A program made the translations under genes and the position numbers. The notes under the pieces were generated by a model. That model searched no databases and was not told where the DNA came from. It worked only from the letters and a program-made list of their open reading frames with translations. DNA of 9,764 nucleotides from Flavobacteriaceae bacterium TMED179 (GTDB taxonomy: Bacteria; Bacteroidota; Bacteroidia; Flavobacteriales; Flavobacteriaceae). Positions 1 to 7,830 of the stretch are shown here, one piece after another (the first letter of the stretch is position 1; every line of letters starts with the position of its first letter). The stretch is taken from the NCBI GenBank assembly GCA_002169865.1, contig NHIC01000004.1, positions 37,712-47,475 of the forward strand, in the 5' to 3' direction.

Positions 1-696
1 TTTCTTATCATCAGTTTCTATTATTAAATTACCTCCAGCTGTAACTCCTAGTAACTTGCCTTTAAATATATTTGATTTACTCTTAAAAGAAATCTTTTTG
101 TTTAAATTCCAAAGTTGTTGATTGTAATTATTCAGTAGAGTGTCTGAATTTCCAAAATTAGTTTTATATAAAGCTTCATATAGATTTGGTATAAGGGCAT
201 TTAAAAAGTGTTTTTGATTCCATGTTTTACCCGATACTTTTTTTAATGAAGTTGCGTTTGGAAAATCATTAAATGAATTCTGGTTTAGATTTAAGCCTAC
301 TCCAATTATGGAAGCTTTAAGTTTACCATTTTTAAAAAAATTCTCAATTAGAATTCCTCCAACTTTTTTACCACATGACAAAATGTCGTTTGGCCATTTA
401 ATTGAAAGTTTAGGAATACCAAGTCCGTCTAGTGAATTGGTAATTGCAAGAGAAACTACAAGACTTATTAAAAAAGGATTAGAAATATAAATATTCTCGA
501 AGAGACGGAAAACACTAAAGGTTAGGCTATCTTGGGCGGTAGAAATCCATTTATTTTTTTTTTGGCCACGACCTGATGTTTGATTTATTGCCCAAACTAA
601 ATCGCCATCTGAAAAATTTTGTGCTTTGTATTTTTTTTTCAAAAAAGTATTTGTGGATGGAGTGGCATTAAGTTTGATTATTTTAAAATAGCTCAT
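1..696 (-). CDS. birA: Biotin--[acetyl-CoA-carboxylase] ligase, 3' end cut by the window
   Basis: This enzyme activates biotin with ATP and attaches it to the biotin carrier lysine of carboxylases such as acetyl-CoA carboxylase, in the cytoplasm. I translated the minus strand from ATG at 694-696: 232 codons stay open to base 1, so only the last few residues should be missing (family members of this type are about 240-250 aa). Visible motifs are ATPSTN near residue 11, the biotinyl-AMP loop SGRGQ at 41-45 with W50, KWPND at 100-104, and KKVGGILIE at 110-118, in which K111 should be the catalytic lysine. FKGKLLGVTAGG near 212-223 fits the C-terminal SH3-like domain. There is no N-terminal helix-turn-helix, so it is a group I ligase without the E. 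coli-type repressor function. It is divergent from rsfS. Runs of 10 and 9 T on the plus strand lie inside it but do not break the frame. Confidence 0.93.
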   Translation of the reverse strand, partial: MSYFKIIKLNATPSTNTFLKKKYKAQNFSDGDLVWAINQTSGRGQKKNKWISTAQDSLTFSVFRLFENIYISNPFLISLVVSLAITNSLDGLGIPKLSIKWPNDILSCGKKVGGILIENFFKNGKLKASIIGVGLNLNQNSFNDFPNATSLKKVSGKTWNQKHFLNALIPNLYEALYKTNFGNSDTLLNNYNQQLWNLNKKISFKSKSNIFKGKLLGVTAGGNLIIETDDKK

Positions 697-727
697 AAAA
701 AGACAATCTATACGACTGAAAAAGTAA

Positions 728-735
728 TAAATTTG
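728..735 (+). promoter_or_regulatory. Putative Bacteroidota -7 promoter box for the rsfS-ftsH operon
   Basis: The gap between birA and rsfS holds TAAATTTG, an exact match to the Bacteroidota sigma-70 -7 consensus TAnnTTTG. It ends 19 bases before the rsfS ATG, so transcription would begin only about a dozen bases upstream of the start codon. I found no clear TTG at the expected -33 distance. The box is short and the DNA is AT-rich, so a chance match is possible. No equally good box was seen on the minus strand for birA. Confidence 0.42.
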
Positions 736-754
736 TATAAAATAACATTGCTTA

Positions 755-1126
755 ATGGTAGACAAAAAAGAAAGTATTAATTTACTTTTAAATGAAATCA
801 TCCTAGGAATTGAAAACGTCAAGGGTGAAGACATTCACAAAATGGATCTCAGGGAGATTGAAAACACACCTTGTGAGTTTTTTATAATTTGTAGTGCAAA
901 CTCAAATACCCAAGTTTCAGCAATTGTTAATTCAATAAAAAAAACAGTTAGTAAAGCGTTAAAAGAAAAGCCTCTTCATACCGAGGGTCTTGAAGTAGCA
1001 AAATGGGTTTTGATTGATTATATAAATGTTGTTGTTCATGTATTTCAAAGACAAACTCGCGAATTTTATAATATTGAAGAATTATGGGGTGATGCAAAAA
1101 GTACCCAAATTGTTTCGAACTATTAA
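755..1126 (+). CDS. rsfS: Ribosomal silencing factor RsfS (Iojap family)
   Basis: RsfS binds ribosomal protein uL14 on the 50S subunit and blocks joining with 30S, which lowers translation when nutrients are short. The 123-aa length is normal for the family. The conserved core is visible: CEFFIICSANS near 40-50, HTEG at 75-78, W84, DYINVVVHVF at 88-97, then R102, FYNIEELWG at 104-112 and D113. The ATG at 755 is the only start that keeps the N-terminal helix, and no Shine-Dalgarno sequence precedes it. It is the first gene of a tight rightward cluster, with ftsH starting 6 bases after its stop. In many bacteria rsfS sits near nadD; here its partner is ftsH, an arrangement I recall from Flavobacteriia. 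Confidence 0.95.
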   Translation: MVDKKESINLLLNEIILGIENVKGEDIHKMDLREIENTPCEFFIICSANSNTQVSAIVNSIKKTVSKALKEKPLHTEGLEVAKWVLIDYINVVVHVFQRQTREFYNIEELWGDAKSTQIVSNY

Positions 1127-1132
1127 AATAAT

Positions 1133-3088
1133 ATGAAAGAAGAAAAAAAACCAACCCAACAAAAATTTAATATTTACTGGATTTATGGTGCCATTATTTT
1201 TGTTTTGTTAGCCCTCAGTCTTTTTGGAGGTAACGATTGGCAAACTATGAATAAAACTAATATTTCAAATTTTGAAAAGTTTTTAAATAATGGAGATGTA
1301 AGTGAAGTCATTGTAATTCGAAATAAAAGCAGTGTTCGTGTTACACTAACTCCAGAGGCACTAAGTAAAAGCGATCATCAAGGAATAGCTTCAAAAAATA
1401 TTTTAGGTCAAGAAAATATTAGTGGCCCCCATTATCAATTTGAAGTTGGTAGCTTAGAATTATTTGAAGAAAAACTAGAAAAAGCAAGAAATAAGGGGAT
1501 TCCCTTCCGTCTTGAATTTATAACTGTAGAAAATCGATGGATGGATACCTTAATAGGCTTTTTACCTATCATTATTATCATTGGTGTTTGGATTTTCTTA
1601 ATGAGAAGAATGTCTGGTGGAGGTGCAGGAGGACCGGGAGGTCAAATTTTTAGTATAGGTAAATCAAAGGCTAAACTTTTTGACAAAAATACAGATGTTA
1701 AAACTACTTTTAAAGATGTAGCTGGTCTGGAAGGAGCCAAAGAAGAGATACAAGAAATAGTAGATTTTCTTAAGAATCCACAGAAATATACTATTTTGGG
1801 TGGAAAGATACCAAAGGGAGCTTTATTGGTAGGCTCACCAGGTACAGGAAAAACTTTACTAGCTAAAGCCGTAGCTGGAGAAGCAAAAGTACCTTTCTTT
1901 TCCCTTTCAGGTTCAGACTTTGTAGAAATGTTTGTAGGAGTTGGGGCTTCAAGGGTAAGAGATTTATTTAAACAAGCAAAAGATAAGTCACCATCAATTA
2001 TTTTTATCGACGAGATAGATGCAATAGGAAGAGCTAGGGGAAAAAGTAATATGACTGGTTCTAATGATGAGCGTGAAAATACTTTGAATCAACTTTTAAC
2101 TGAGATGGATGGTTTTGGAACAAACACCAATGTTATTGTTATTGCAGCAACTAATCGTGCAGATGTTCTTGACAAAGCACTTATGCGAGCAGGTAGATTT
2201 GATAGGCAAATTTACGTAGATCTTCCTGACTTAAATGAAAGAAAGGAAATTTTTAAAGTTCATTTAAAACCGCTAAAAACAATTAAAACCCTTGATATTG
2301 ACTTTCTAGCTAAACAAACACCTGGATTTTCTGGTGCTGACATAGCTAATGTTTGCAATGAATCTGCCTTGATTGCAGCAAGAAAAAACAGGAAATCAGT
2401 TGGAAAACAAGATTTTTTAGATGCGGTTGATCGAATCATTGGTGGTTTAGAAAAGAAAAATAAAATAATAACTCCCGAGGAAAAAGAAACTATTGCATAT
2501 CATGAAGCTGGACATGCCATAATAAGTTGGTTACTTGAGCATGCTGCCCCATTAGTAAAGGTAACTATTGTTCCTAGAGGGCAATCCTTAGGAGCAGCAT
2601 GGTATTTACCAGAGGAAAGACAAATTGTAAGAACAGAACAAATGTTAGACGAAATGTGTGCTGCCCTAGGGGGTCGTGCGGCTGAAAAAGTTATTTTTAA
2701 CAAAATTTCTACAGGAGCCCTGAGCGATTTGGAAAAAGTTACCCGTCAGGCCAAAGCCATGGTATCCGTCTATGGATTAAATGATACCCTAGGAAATATT
2801 ACTTTCTACGATTCGTCTGGACAATCTGACTATAGTTTTTCAAAGCCTTATTCAGAGGAAACAGCTCAAGTTATTGATAAAGAAATTTCTAAAATTATTG
2901 AAAAACAATATGAGCGCGCTATAGGACTTTTAAAAAATTCAAAAGATAAATTAAAACAATTAGCGGAGAGACTTTTAGAAAAGGAGGTTATTTTTAAGGA
3001 TGATTTAGAGATTATATTAGGTAAAAGGCCTTATAAAACAAATGTTGAGAAAATAGAAGAAGCTAAAGTTCTTAAAGAAAAAAAATGA
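1133..3088 (+). CDS. ftsH: ATP-dependent zinc metalloprotease FtsH
   Basis: This membrane-anchored AAA+ protease forms a hexamer that extracts and degrades misfolded membrane proteins and short-lived cytoplasmic regulators. The 651-aa product has one membrane helix at about 14-32, a periplasmic domain to about 135, a second helix at about 139-157, then a Gly-rich linker. The AAA domain shows Walker A GSPGTGKT at 234-241, pore motif FVG at 267-269, Walker B IIFIDE at 289-294 and arginine fingers R355 and R358. The M41 protease domain has HEAGH at 457-461 with a likely third zinc ligand D532 in ALSDLEK. The charged C-terminal tail is typical. Walker A has Ser235 where Pro is usual in the family; the invariant G, K and T remain, so activity is expected. 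It starts 6 bp after rsfS and is followed 8 bp later by the LUD gene. Confidence 0.98.
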   Translation: MKEEKKPTQQKFNIYWIYGAIIFVLLALSLFGGNDWQTMNKTNISNFEKFLNNGDVSEVIVIRNKSSVRVTLTPEALSKSDHQGIASKNILGQENISGPHYQFEVGSLELFEEKLEKARNKGIPFRLEFITVENRWMDTLIGFLPIIIIIGVWIFLMRRMSGGGAGGPGGQIFSIGKSKAKLFDKNTDVKTTFKDVAGLEGAKEEIQEIVDFLKNPQKYTILGGKIPKGALLVGSPGTGKTLLAKAVAGEAKVPFFSLSGSDFVEMFVGVGASRVRDLFKQAKDKSPSIIFIDEIDAIGRARGKSNMTGSNDERENTLNQLLTEMDGFGTNTNVIVIAATNRADVLDKALMRAGRFDRQIYVDLPDLNERKEIFKVHLKPLKTIKTLDIDFLAKQTPGFSGADIANVCNESALIAARKNRKSVGKQDFLDAVDRIIGGLEKKNKIITPEEKETIAYHEAGHAIISWLLEHAAPLVKVTIVPRGQSLGAAWYLPEERQIVRTEQMLDEMCAALGGRAAEKVIFNKISTGALSDLEKVTRQAKAMVSVYGLNDTLGNITFYDSSGQSDYSFSKPYSEETAQVIDKEISKIIEKQYERAIGLLKNSKDKLKQLAERLLEKEVIFKDDLEIILGKRPYKTNVEKIEEAKVLKEKK

Positions 3089-3096
3089 TTTGAATA

Positions 3097-3690
3097 ATGG
3101 GGATATGGAATAATTTTTTTGGAAAAAAACACCCTTCAAAGCCAGAAAAAAGTCCTTACCTCCCTGAATCTGAAGAACCAGTTGATATTGCTTTTGCAAA
3201 AAATTTTACAAAACAAGGTGGTTTGTTTTTGTATAATGACTCATCAGATCTTGTTCAAAGAAACTTTAGTAGGATTTGTCAGGAAAATAATTGGCAGACG
3301 AGTGAAGTAATTTGTCTAAACCAAAATCTATCTGAACGTTTTCAAATTAATTTCATCAATCAAACCTCTGGAAAACTGAACAAATTTAAAGCTATTTTAA
3401 TTAAATGTGAATTTTTAATCAGTAATACTGGCAAAATCTTACTTAGCAATCACCAAATTGATCACTTTAAAATAAAAGCTCTGCCCCAGACAATTATTGT
3501 TAATGCAAAAATAAATCAAATCACAAGGGATGTAAGTAAGGGAATGTCTTTATTAAAAAATAAATATGTTAATACTATCCCAACGAATATAACGACCTTA
3601 AATATTATTCGTAGTAACCCTAACGACAAAAAAAATCAAGACGAGGAGACTAATACAAAAAACATATATTTGCTATTGGAAGATTTTTAG
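3097..3690 (+). CDS. LUD-domain (LutC/YkgG-like) protein of unknown role
   Basis: The 197-aa product resembles the small LUD-domain proteins encoded between ftsH and cdsA in Flavobacteriia. Recognisable parts are an N-terminal FFGKK-type segment, FAKNFTKQGG at 33-42, CEFLISNTGKILLS at 104-117 (the domain's beta-strand and turn core), TNITTL at 163-168 and the terminal YLLLEDF at 191-197. The LUD domain is named for LutC of lactate utilisation, but there is no lutA or lutB nearby and no iron-sulfur motif in this protein, so lactate oxidation is not supported. No signal peptide or membrane helix is evident, which suggests a cytoplasmic protein. It lies 8 bp after ftsH and 4 bp before cdsA, so it is surely co-transcribed. 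Family assignment is by recalled similarity; function is unknown. Confidence 0.78.
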   Translation: MGIWNNFFGKKHPSKPEKSPYLPESEEPVDIAFAKNFTKQGGLFLYNDSSDLVQRNFSRICQENNWQTSEVICLNQNLSERFQINFINQTSGKLNKFKAILIKCEFLISNTGKILLSNHQIDHFKIKALPQTIIVNAKINQITRDVSKGMSLLKNKYVNTIPTNITTLNIIRSNPNDKKNQDEETNTKNIYLLLEDF

Positions 3691-3694
3691 GTTT

Positions 3695-4498
3695 ATGAAA
3701 GATTTGAAAATAAGAAGTATCTCTGGACTTCTCTATGTAGCTCTAATTACTTTTGCTGCACTATATTCGGATCTTAGTTTTATTTCTGTGATATTTTTAT
3801 TTACCTGTCTAGCAGTTTATGAATTTCAAAAGTTAATTAACTATAAAAGCCCAGTCCCATTAATTTTATTCGGCCTTATTATTTATCAATTTTATGGGCA
3901 AAGGCTACATCCCTATATTCATCTAGGTTTATTGGCTTTAAGTATTGGAGTGAACTTTTTATTAGCCAACTTCTTGTTTTTACATAAAAAAATTGTTTTG
4001 AAGCCAATGTGGAAAATCTACATTACTCTATTCTATATGGTAGCATCAGGATATTTCATTATTGCTAGCTCATCTCTTAACTCTTCGATTGATAATGGTA
4101 TTTCATTGAGTATGTATATTCTTGTTTGGATTAATAATAGTTTTGCTTACTTAATAGGAAGTAAGTGGGGAAAAAGACTTTTATTTAAAAATATCTCACC
4201 CAAAAAAACTTGGGAAGGATTTTTGGGAGGAGCATCAATGTGTTTTTTTGCCAGCTTTTTCTTAATTGCCTATCATCCTACTTATCCTTTATGGACTTTT
4301 CCTTTATTGGCTCTTATTATCGCTATGACTGCATCTGTCGGAGACTTAATTCAGTCAAAATTTAAACGTCAAGCAAAAGTCAAAGATAGTGGTTCTCTTA
4401 TCCCTGGTCATGGTGGTTTTTATGATCGCATGGATAGTATTTTGTTTACTGCACCCTTTGTTTATTTGTTTTTAATGTTTACTGCTTATGTTTCATAA
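3695..4498 (+). CDS. cdsA: Phosphatidate cytidylyltransferase (CDP-diglyceride synthase)
   Basis: This integral membrane enzyme makes CDP-diacylglycerol from CTP and phosphatidic acid, the branch point of bacterial phospholipid synthesis. The 267-aa product is mostly hydrophobic, with about eight membrane segments. The CTP-transferase signature is complete at 221-247: SKFKRQ, then K230-D231, then LIPGHGGFYDRMD. ISPKKTWEG at 167-175 is also typical. One oddity: residues 145-152 read WINNSFAY, where the homologues I recall have Asp at position 148 (E. coli WGADSGAY). The codon is AAT, one base from GAT. The signature aspartates D231, D244 and D247 are intact, so the enzyme is probably active. 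It starts 4 bp after the LUD gene, and its last 11 bases overlap psd, which acts two steps later in phosphatidylethanolamine synthesis. Confidence 0.95.
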   Translation: MKDLKIRSISGLLYVALITFAALYSDLSFISVIFLFTCLAVYEFQKLINYKSPVPLILFGLIIYQFYGQRLHPYIHLGLLALSIGVNFLLANFLFLHKKIVLKPMWKIYITLFYMVASGYFIIASSSLNSSIDNGISLSMYILVWINNSFAYLIGSKWGKRLLFKNISPKKTWEGFLGGASMCFFASFFLIAYHPTYPLWTFPLLALIIAMTASVGDLIQSKFKRQAKVKDSGSLIPGHGGFYDRMDSILFTAPFVYLFLMFTAYVS

Positions 4499-5144
4499 AG
4501 AGGGTCATAAGATAATTCTTTCTTCATTTTTAGTTGCTTTACTAATCGCCTTTTTTGCTGAGTACAAAATTGAAAATCATTTTTTATTAAAAATAGGAAT
4601 TCAACTTTTTGGACTTATTCAATTAGTTTTGGTCTTACAGTTTTTTAGAAATCCAAAGCGAGTAACTCAAATAAATCCTTATCACCTAATTGCTCCAGTT
4701 GACGGAAAAGTAGTAATTATTAAAAAGGTTTATGAAAAGGAATATTTTAAAGATCAGCGAATTCAAGTATCTATTTTCATGTCACCACTAAATGTTCATG
4801 TTACTCGATATGCAATGAGTGGAAAAGTGAAATTTTGCAAATATCATCCTGGGAAGTATTTAGTTGCTTGGCATTCAAAATCTTCTGAATTAAATGAAAG
4901 AACAACTATTGTCCTAGAAAACAAAGTTTTTGGGGAAGTGTTATACAGACAAATTGCTGGAGCATTAGCACGTCGTATTGTTAATTATGCCAAAGAAGGC
5001 AAAAAAGTTGTTCAAGGAACCGATGCAGGATTTATAAAATTTGGTTCTCGTGTAGATTTATTTTTACCCATAGAAACAAATTTGGATATCAAATTAAATG
5101 ATGTTGTAAAAGGTGGTGTTCAAGTTATTGCTCATAAAACTTAA
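4488..5144 (+). CDS. psd: Phosphatidylserine decarboxylase proenzyme, short type
   Basis: The enzyme decarboxylates phosphatidylserine to phosphatidylethanolamine at the membrane, using a pyruvoyl group formed by self-cleavage. The 218-aa length fits the short, archaeal/Bacteroidota-type decarboxylase rather than the long E. coli type with LGST. Two hydrophobic segments lie at about 8-24 and 35-52. Further on are APVDGK at 69-74, SPLNVHVTR at 99-107, YHPGKYLVAW at 119-128 and the cleavage motif KFGSRVD at 184-190. Cleavage between G186 and S187 would give a beta chain of 186 and an alpha chain of 32 residues. The ATG at 4488 overlaps the cdsA end by 11 bp; MFHKEGHK is a recurrent start of flavobacterial homologues, so I keep it, and the overlap suggests translational coupling. 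It is the last gene of the operon, and its stop shares TTAA with that of valS. Confidence 0.94.
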   Translation: MFHKEGHKIILSSFLVALLIAFFAEYKIENHFLLKIGIQLFGLIQLVLVLQFFRNPKRVTQINPYHLIAPVDGKVVIIKKVYEKEYFKDQRIQVSIFMSPLNVHVTRYAMSGKVKFCKYHPGKYLVAWHSKSSELNERTTIVLENKVFGEVLYRQIAGALARRIVNYAKEGKKVVQGTDAGFIKFGSRVDLFLPIETNLDIKLNDVVKGGVQVIAHKT

Positions 5145-7771
5145 AGTGCTGATAAACTTTTTTCTAACAATATTATTTTTTGTTTTATATCGGACATTTT
5201 CTTTCGTTCAATATTAATTATATCCTCTGGAGCATTAGAAACAAAACTCTTATTTAGGAGCTTTTTCTCTACAGATGCCAAAAAGCCTTTTGCATAAGTC
5301 AATTCCTCATTTATTTTCCTACGTTCTGTGTCAGAATCTTCAAGTGAATTTGAAGGAATAAATAATTCAAAAGTGCCGACTCGAAAGCTTCTTCCAAAAA
5401 CATCTTTAGGCGCACCACCATAACTTATTGTTGAAACAACTCCAAGTTTCATAATACTAGCTTCAAAAGGGAGTATAGAAGAGCTTTTACTGACAAAAAG
5501 ATCTATTTTCTCTTTGAATGAAATATTTTTTTCTTTTCTAAAATTTCGGATTCCTACTATGACCTCTTTTGCCTTTTCAAATTCTTCTAAAGTATTACTA
5601 TCAAATTCGTTTATAGAAGGCCAAGAAGATATCGCTAGGGCCTCATTAGATTTTCTATTTTTTATAAAATGCCACAACTCCTCTGTTAAAAAAGGCATAA
5701 AAGGATGTAAGAGGCGTAAATTATTTTCAAAAAGTACGATGATTTTATTGTAAGTTTCTATGTTAATTGGCTGGCCATAATTAGGTTTAATCAGTTCTAA
5801 TAACCAAGAGCAAAAATCTTCCCATATTAATTTATATATAGACATTAAAGCCTCAGAAATCCTATATTTTTCAAAGTTTTCATCTACAAAAACTAAGGTT
5901 TTTTCAAATTTATTTTTATACCATTTCAAGGCCTCTTTTGTAGATGATGAAACATTAATATTTTCATCGATTTTCCATCCCTCTATGAGCCTGTAGGCAT
6001 TCCAAATTTTATTGGCAAAATTTTTGCCTTGCTGACAAAGATTTTCATCAAAAAGTAAGTCATTTCCTGCTGCAGAACTCAACATCAAACCTACTCGGAC
6101 AGCATCTGCTCCGTAAATATCTATCAACTTTAATGCATCTGGTGAATTACCCAATTGTTTAGACATTTTTTGCCCTTTTTTATCCCTTACTAATCCAGTA
6201 AAATAAATATTAGAAAAAGGTTTTTCCTTTCGATACTCATATCCTGACATTATCATACGCGCAACCCAAAAGAATATAATATCTGGGCCAGTAACTAAGT
6301 CTTGAGTAGGGTAGTAATATTCTACATCAGAATTTTTTGGATTTCGAATTCCATCAAAAACAGAAATGGGCCACAACCAAGAGGAAAACCATGTGTCAAG
6401 TACATCTTCGTCTTGCTTAAGATCTGAAAGTGTTAAATTTTGATTATTTGTTTTTTCCTTTGCTTTTAATAAAGCTTTTTGGCTTGAAACAGCTACTACA
6501 AAATCTTCATTTCCATCCCCATAATAATAAACAGGAATTCGATGACCCCACCATAATTGTCTAGAAATATTCCAATCACGAATATTTTCCATCCAATGGC
6601 GATAGGTATTTTTAAATTTCTCAGGGAACATATCTATTTCTCCTGAATTTAAAACTGCTTCTATAGCTGGCTTAGAAATATTATCAGTCTTTAAAAACCA
6701 CTGATAAGATAGCCTAGGCTCGATGATTTCATTAGTTCGTTCAGATGTTCCAACTTTATGAATATGGGATTCTATTTTTACAACTGAACCGTATGCTTCT
6801 AAGTCTTTTATAATTTTTTTTCGAGCCTCAAAACGATCCATACCCTCATAATCTAACCCTTTTTCGTTAATAGTAGCGTCAGAATTAAAAATATCAATTA
6901 TCTCTAAATTATGTTTTTCCCCTAAAGCTTTATCATTTAAATCGTGAGCTGGTGTTACCTTTAAACAGCCTGTGCCAAAATCCATTGTTACATATTCATC
7001 CTCAATTACTGGAACTTTTCTTTTAGTTAAGGGAACCCAAACATGTTTCCCTTTTAAATGGATAAAACGATCATCATTTGGATTAATACAAACTGCAGTA
7101 TCTCCCAAAAGGGTCTCTGGACGAGTAGTAGCTATAATTACTTTTTCATTTGACCCTACAACTTGATAAGCTATATAATAGAGCTTTCCTGTTTTTTCCT
7201 TGTAAATAACCTCCTCATCTGATAATGTAGTCTGGGCTTTAGGATCCCAATTTACAATCTTAAATCCTCGATAAATTTGACCCTTTTCATATAGATCAAT
7301 AAAAACCTTTATAACCGACTCGTACATATCTGGATCTAGGGTAAATTTAGTTCGATCCCAATCACAGCTACATCCAAGTTTTTTAAGTTGTTCTAATATA
7401 ACACCACCATATTTGTTTGTCCAATCCCATGCATACTCCAAAAAAGCTTCTCTAGTCAAGTCATCCTTTTCGATTCCTTCTTCCTTGAGTTTTTCTACAA
7501 CCTTTGCTTCTGTTGCTATGGAAGCATGATCAGTACCCGGAACCCAACAGGCATTGTACCCTCGCATACGTGCTCTACGTATGATAATATCTTGAAGAGA
7601 GTTATTCAACATATGCCCCATATGCAAAACACCTGTGACATTCGGGGGAGGAATCACAATAGTGTATGGTTCTCTATTGTCTGGTACTGATTTAAAATAA
7701 TTATTTTTTTGCCAGTATTCGTACCATTTACTTTCTATAGTTTGTGGACTAAACTTAGAAGGAATTTCCAT
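5141..7771 (-). CDS. valS: Valyl-tRNA synthetase
   Basis: This class Ia aminoacyl-tRNA synthetase charges tRNA-Val and edits mischarged threonine. The 876-aa length is normal. In order: PPPNVTGVLHMGH at 41-53 carries the HIGH motif as HMGH; the CP1 editing domain shows TTRPETLLGDTAV at 215-227 and TPAHDLND at 273-280; WWGHRIPV at 407-414 and DVLDTWFSS at 456-464 are conserved; the second ATP motif is KMSKQ at 535-539; the anticodon-binding domain runs from about 610 to 760; and a C-terminal coiled-coil arm covers about 812-875. Gln at the fifth position of KMSKS is what I recall from other Bacteroidota and is not a defect. The gene converges on psd with a 4-bp stop-codon overlap and is divergent from the DUF1573 gene across 109 bp. 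No strong promoter was found; TACTTTTA at 7800-7807 (minus strand) is a 7-of-8 match to the -7 box. Confidence 0.98.
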   Translation of the reverse strand: MEIPSKFSPQTIESKWYEYWQKNNYFKSVPDNREPYTIVIPPPNVTGVLHMGHMLNNSLQDIIIRRARMRGYNACWVPGTDHASIATEAKVVEKLKEEGIEKDDLTREAFLEYAWDWTNKYGGVILEQLKKLGCSCDWDRTKFTLDPDMYESVIKVFIDLYEKGQIYRGFKIVNWDPKAQTTLSDEEVIYKEKTGKLYYIAYQVVGSNEKVIIATTRPETLLGDTAVCINPNDDRFIHLKGKHVWVPLTKRKVPVIEDEYVTMDFGTGCLKVTPAHDLNDKALGEKHNLEIIDIFNSDATINEKGLDYEGMDRFEARKKIIKDLEAYGSVVKIESHIHKVGTSERTNEIIEPRLSYQWFLKTDNISKPAIEAVLNSGEIDMFPEKFKNTYRHWMENIRDWNISRQLWWGHRIPVYYYGDGNEDFVVAVSSQKALLKAKEKTNNQNLTLSDLKQDEDVLDTWFSSWLWPISVFDGIRNPKNSDVEYYYPTQDLVTGPDIIFFWVARMIMSGYEYRKEKPFSNIYFTGLVRDKKGQKMSKQLGNSPDALKLIDIYGADAVRVGLMLSSAAGNDLLFDENLCQQGKNFANKIWNAYRLIEGWKIDENINVSSSTKEALKWYKNKFEKTLVFVDENFEKYRISEALMSIYKLIWEDFCSWLLELIKPNYGQPINIETYNKIIVLFENNLRLLHPFMPFLTEELWHFIKNRKSNEALAISSWPSINEFDSNTLEEFEKAKEVIVGIRNFRKEKNISFKEKIDLFVSKSSSILPFEASIMKLGVVSTISYGGAPKDVFGRSFRVGTFELFIPSNSLEDSDTERRKINEELTYAKGFLASVEKKLLNKSFVSNAPEDIINIERKKMSDIKQKIILLEKSLSAL

Positions 7772-7830
7772 AGATTTTTTTTGATATAATTATCTGACAT
7801 AAAAGTAAGAACACTTGGTCTATAATAAAA

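Noticed and set aside
308..490. 60-codon plus-strand open frame
   Set aside because: It lies wholly inside the minus-strand birA coding region, which carries clear catalytic motifs; this frame has no recognisable features.
948..1154. Minus-strand open frame across the rsfS-ftsH junction
   Set aside because: It is antisense to the conserved core of rsfS and the start of ftsH, and its translation resembles no protein domain.
2500..2703. Minus-strand open frame inside ftsH
   Set aside because: It is a shadow of the strongly conserved FtsH protease domain.
3119..3310. Alternative plus-strand frame inside the LUD gene
   Set aside because: The 197-codon frame starting at 3097 has family motifs to its end and operon-like spacing; this one is a shorter shadow.
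5514..5753. Plus-strand open frame inside valS
   Set aside because: It is antisense to the ValRS anticodon-binding domain and has no recognisable features.
6154..6168. KMSKQ in place of KMSKS in ValRS
   Set aside because: I recall KMSKQ from ValRS of other Bacteroidota, so it is a normal clade variant and not a defect.
7783..7830. TATAAT-like hexamers in the valS-DUF1573 gap
   Set aside because: Bacteroidota do not use the E. coli TATAAT box, no matching -35 is present, and such hexamers are frequent in AT-rich DNA.
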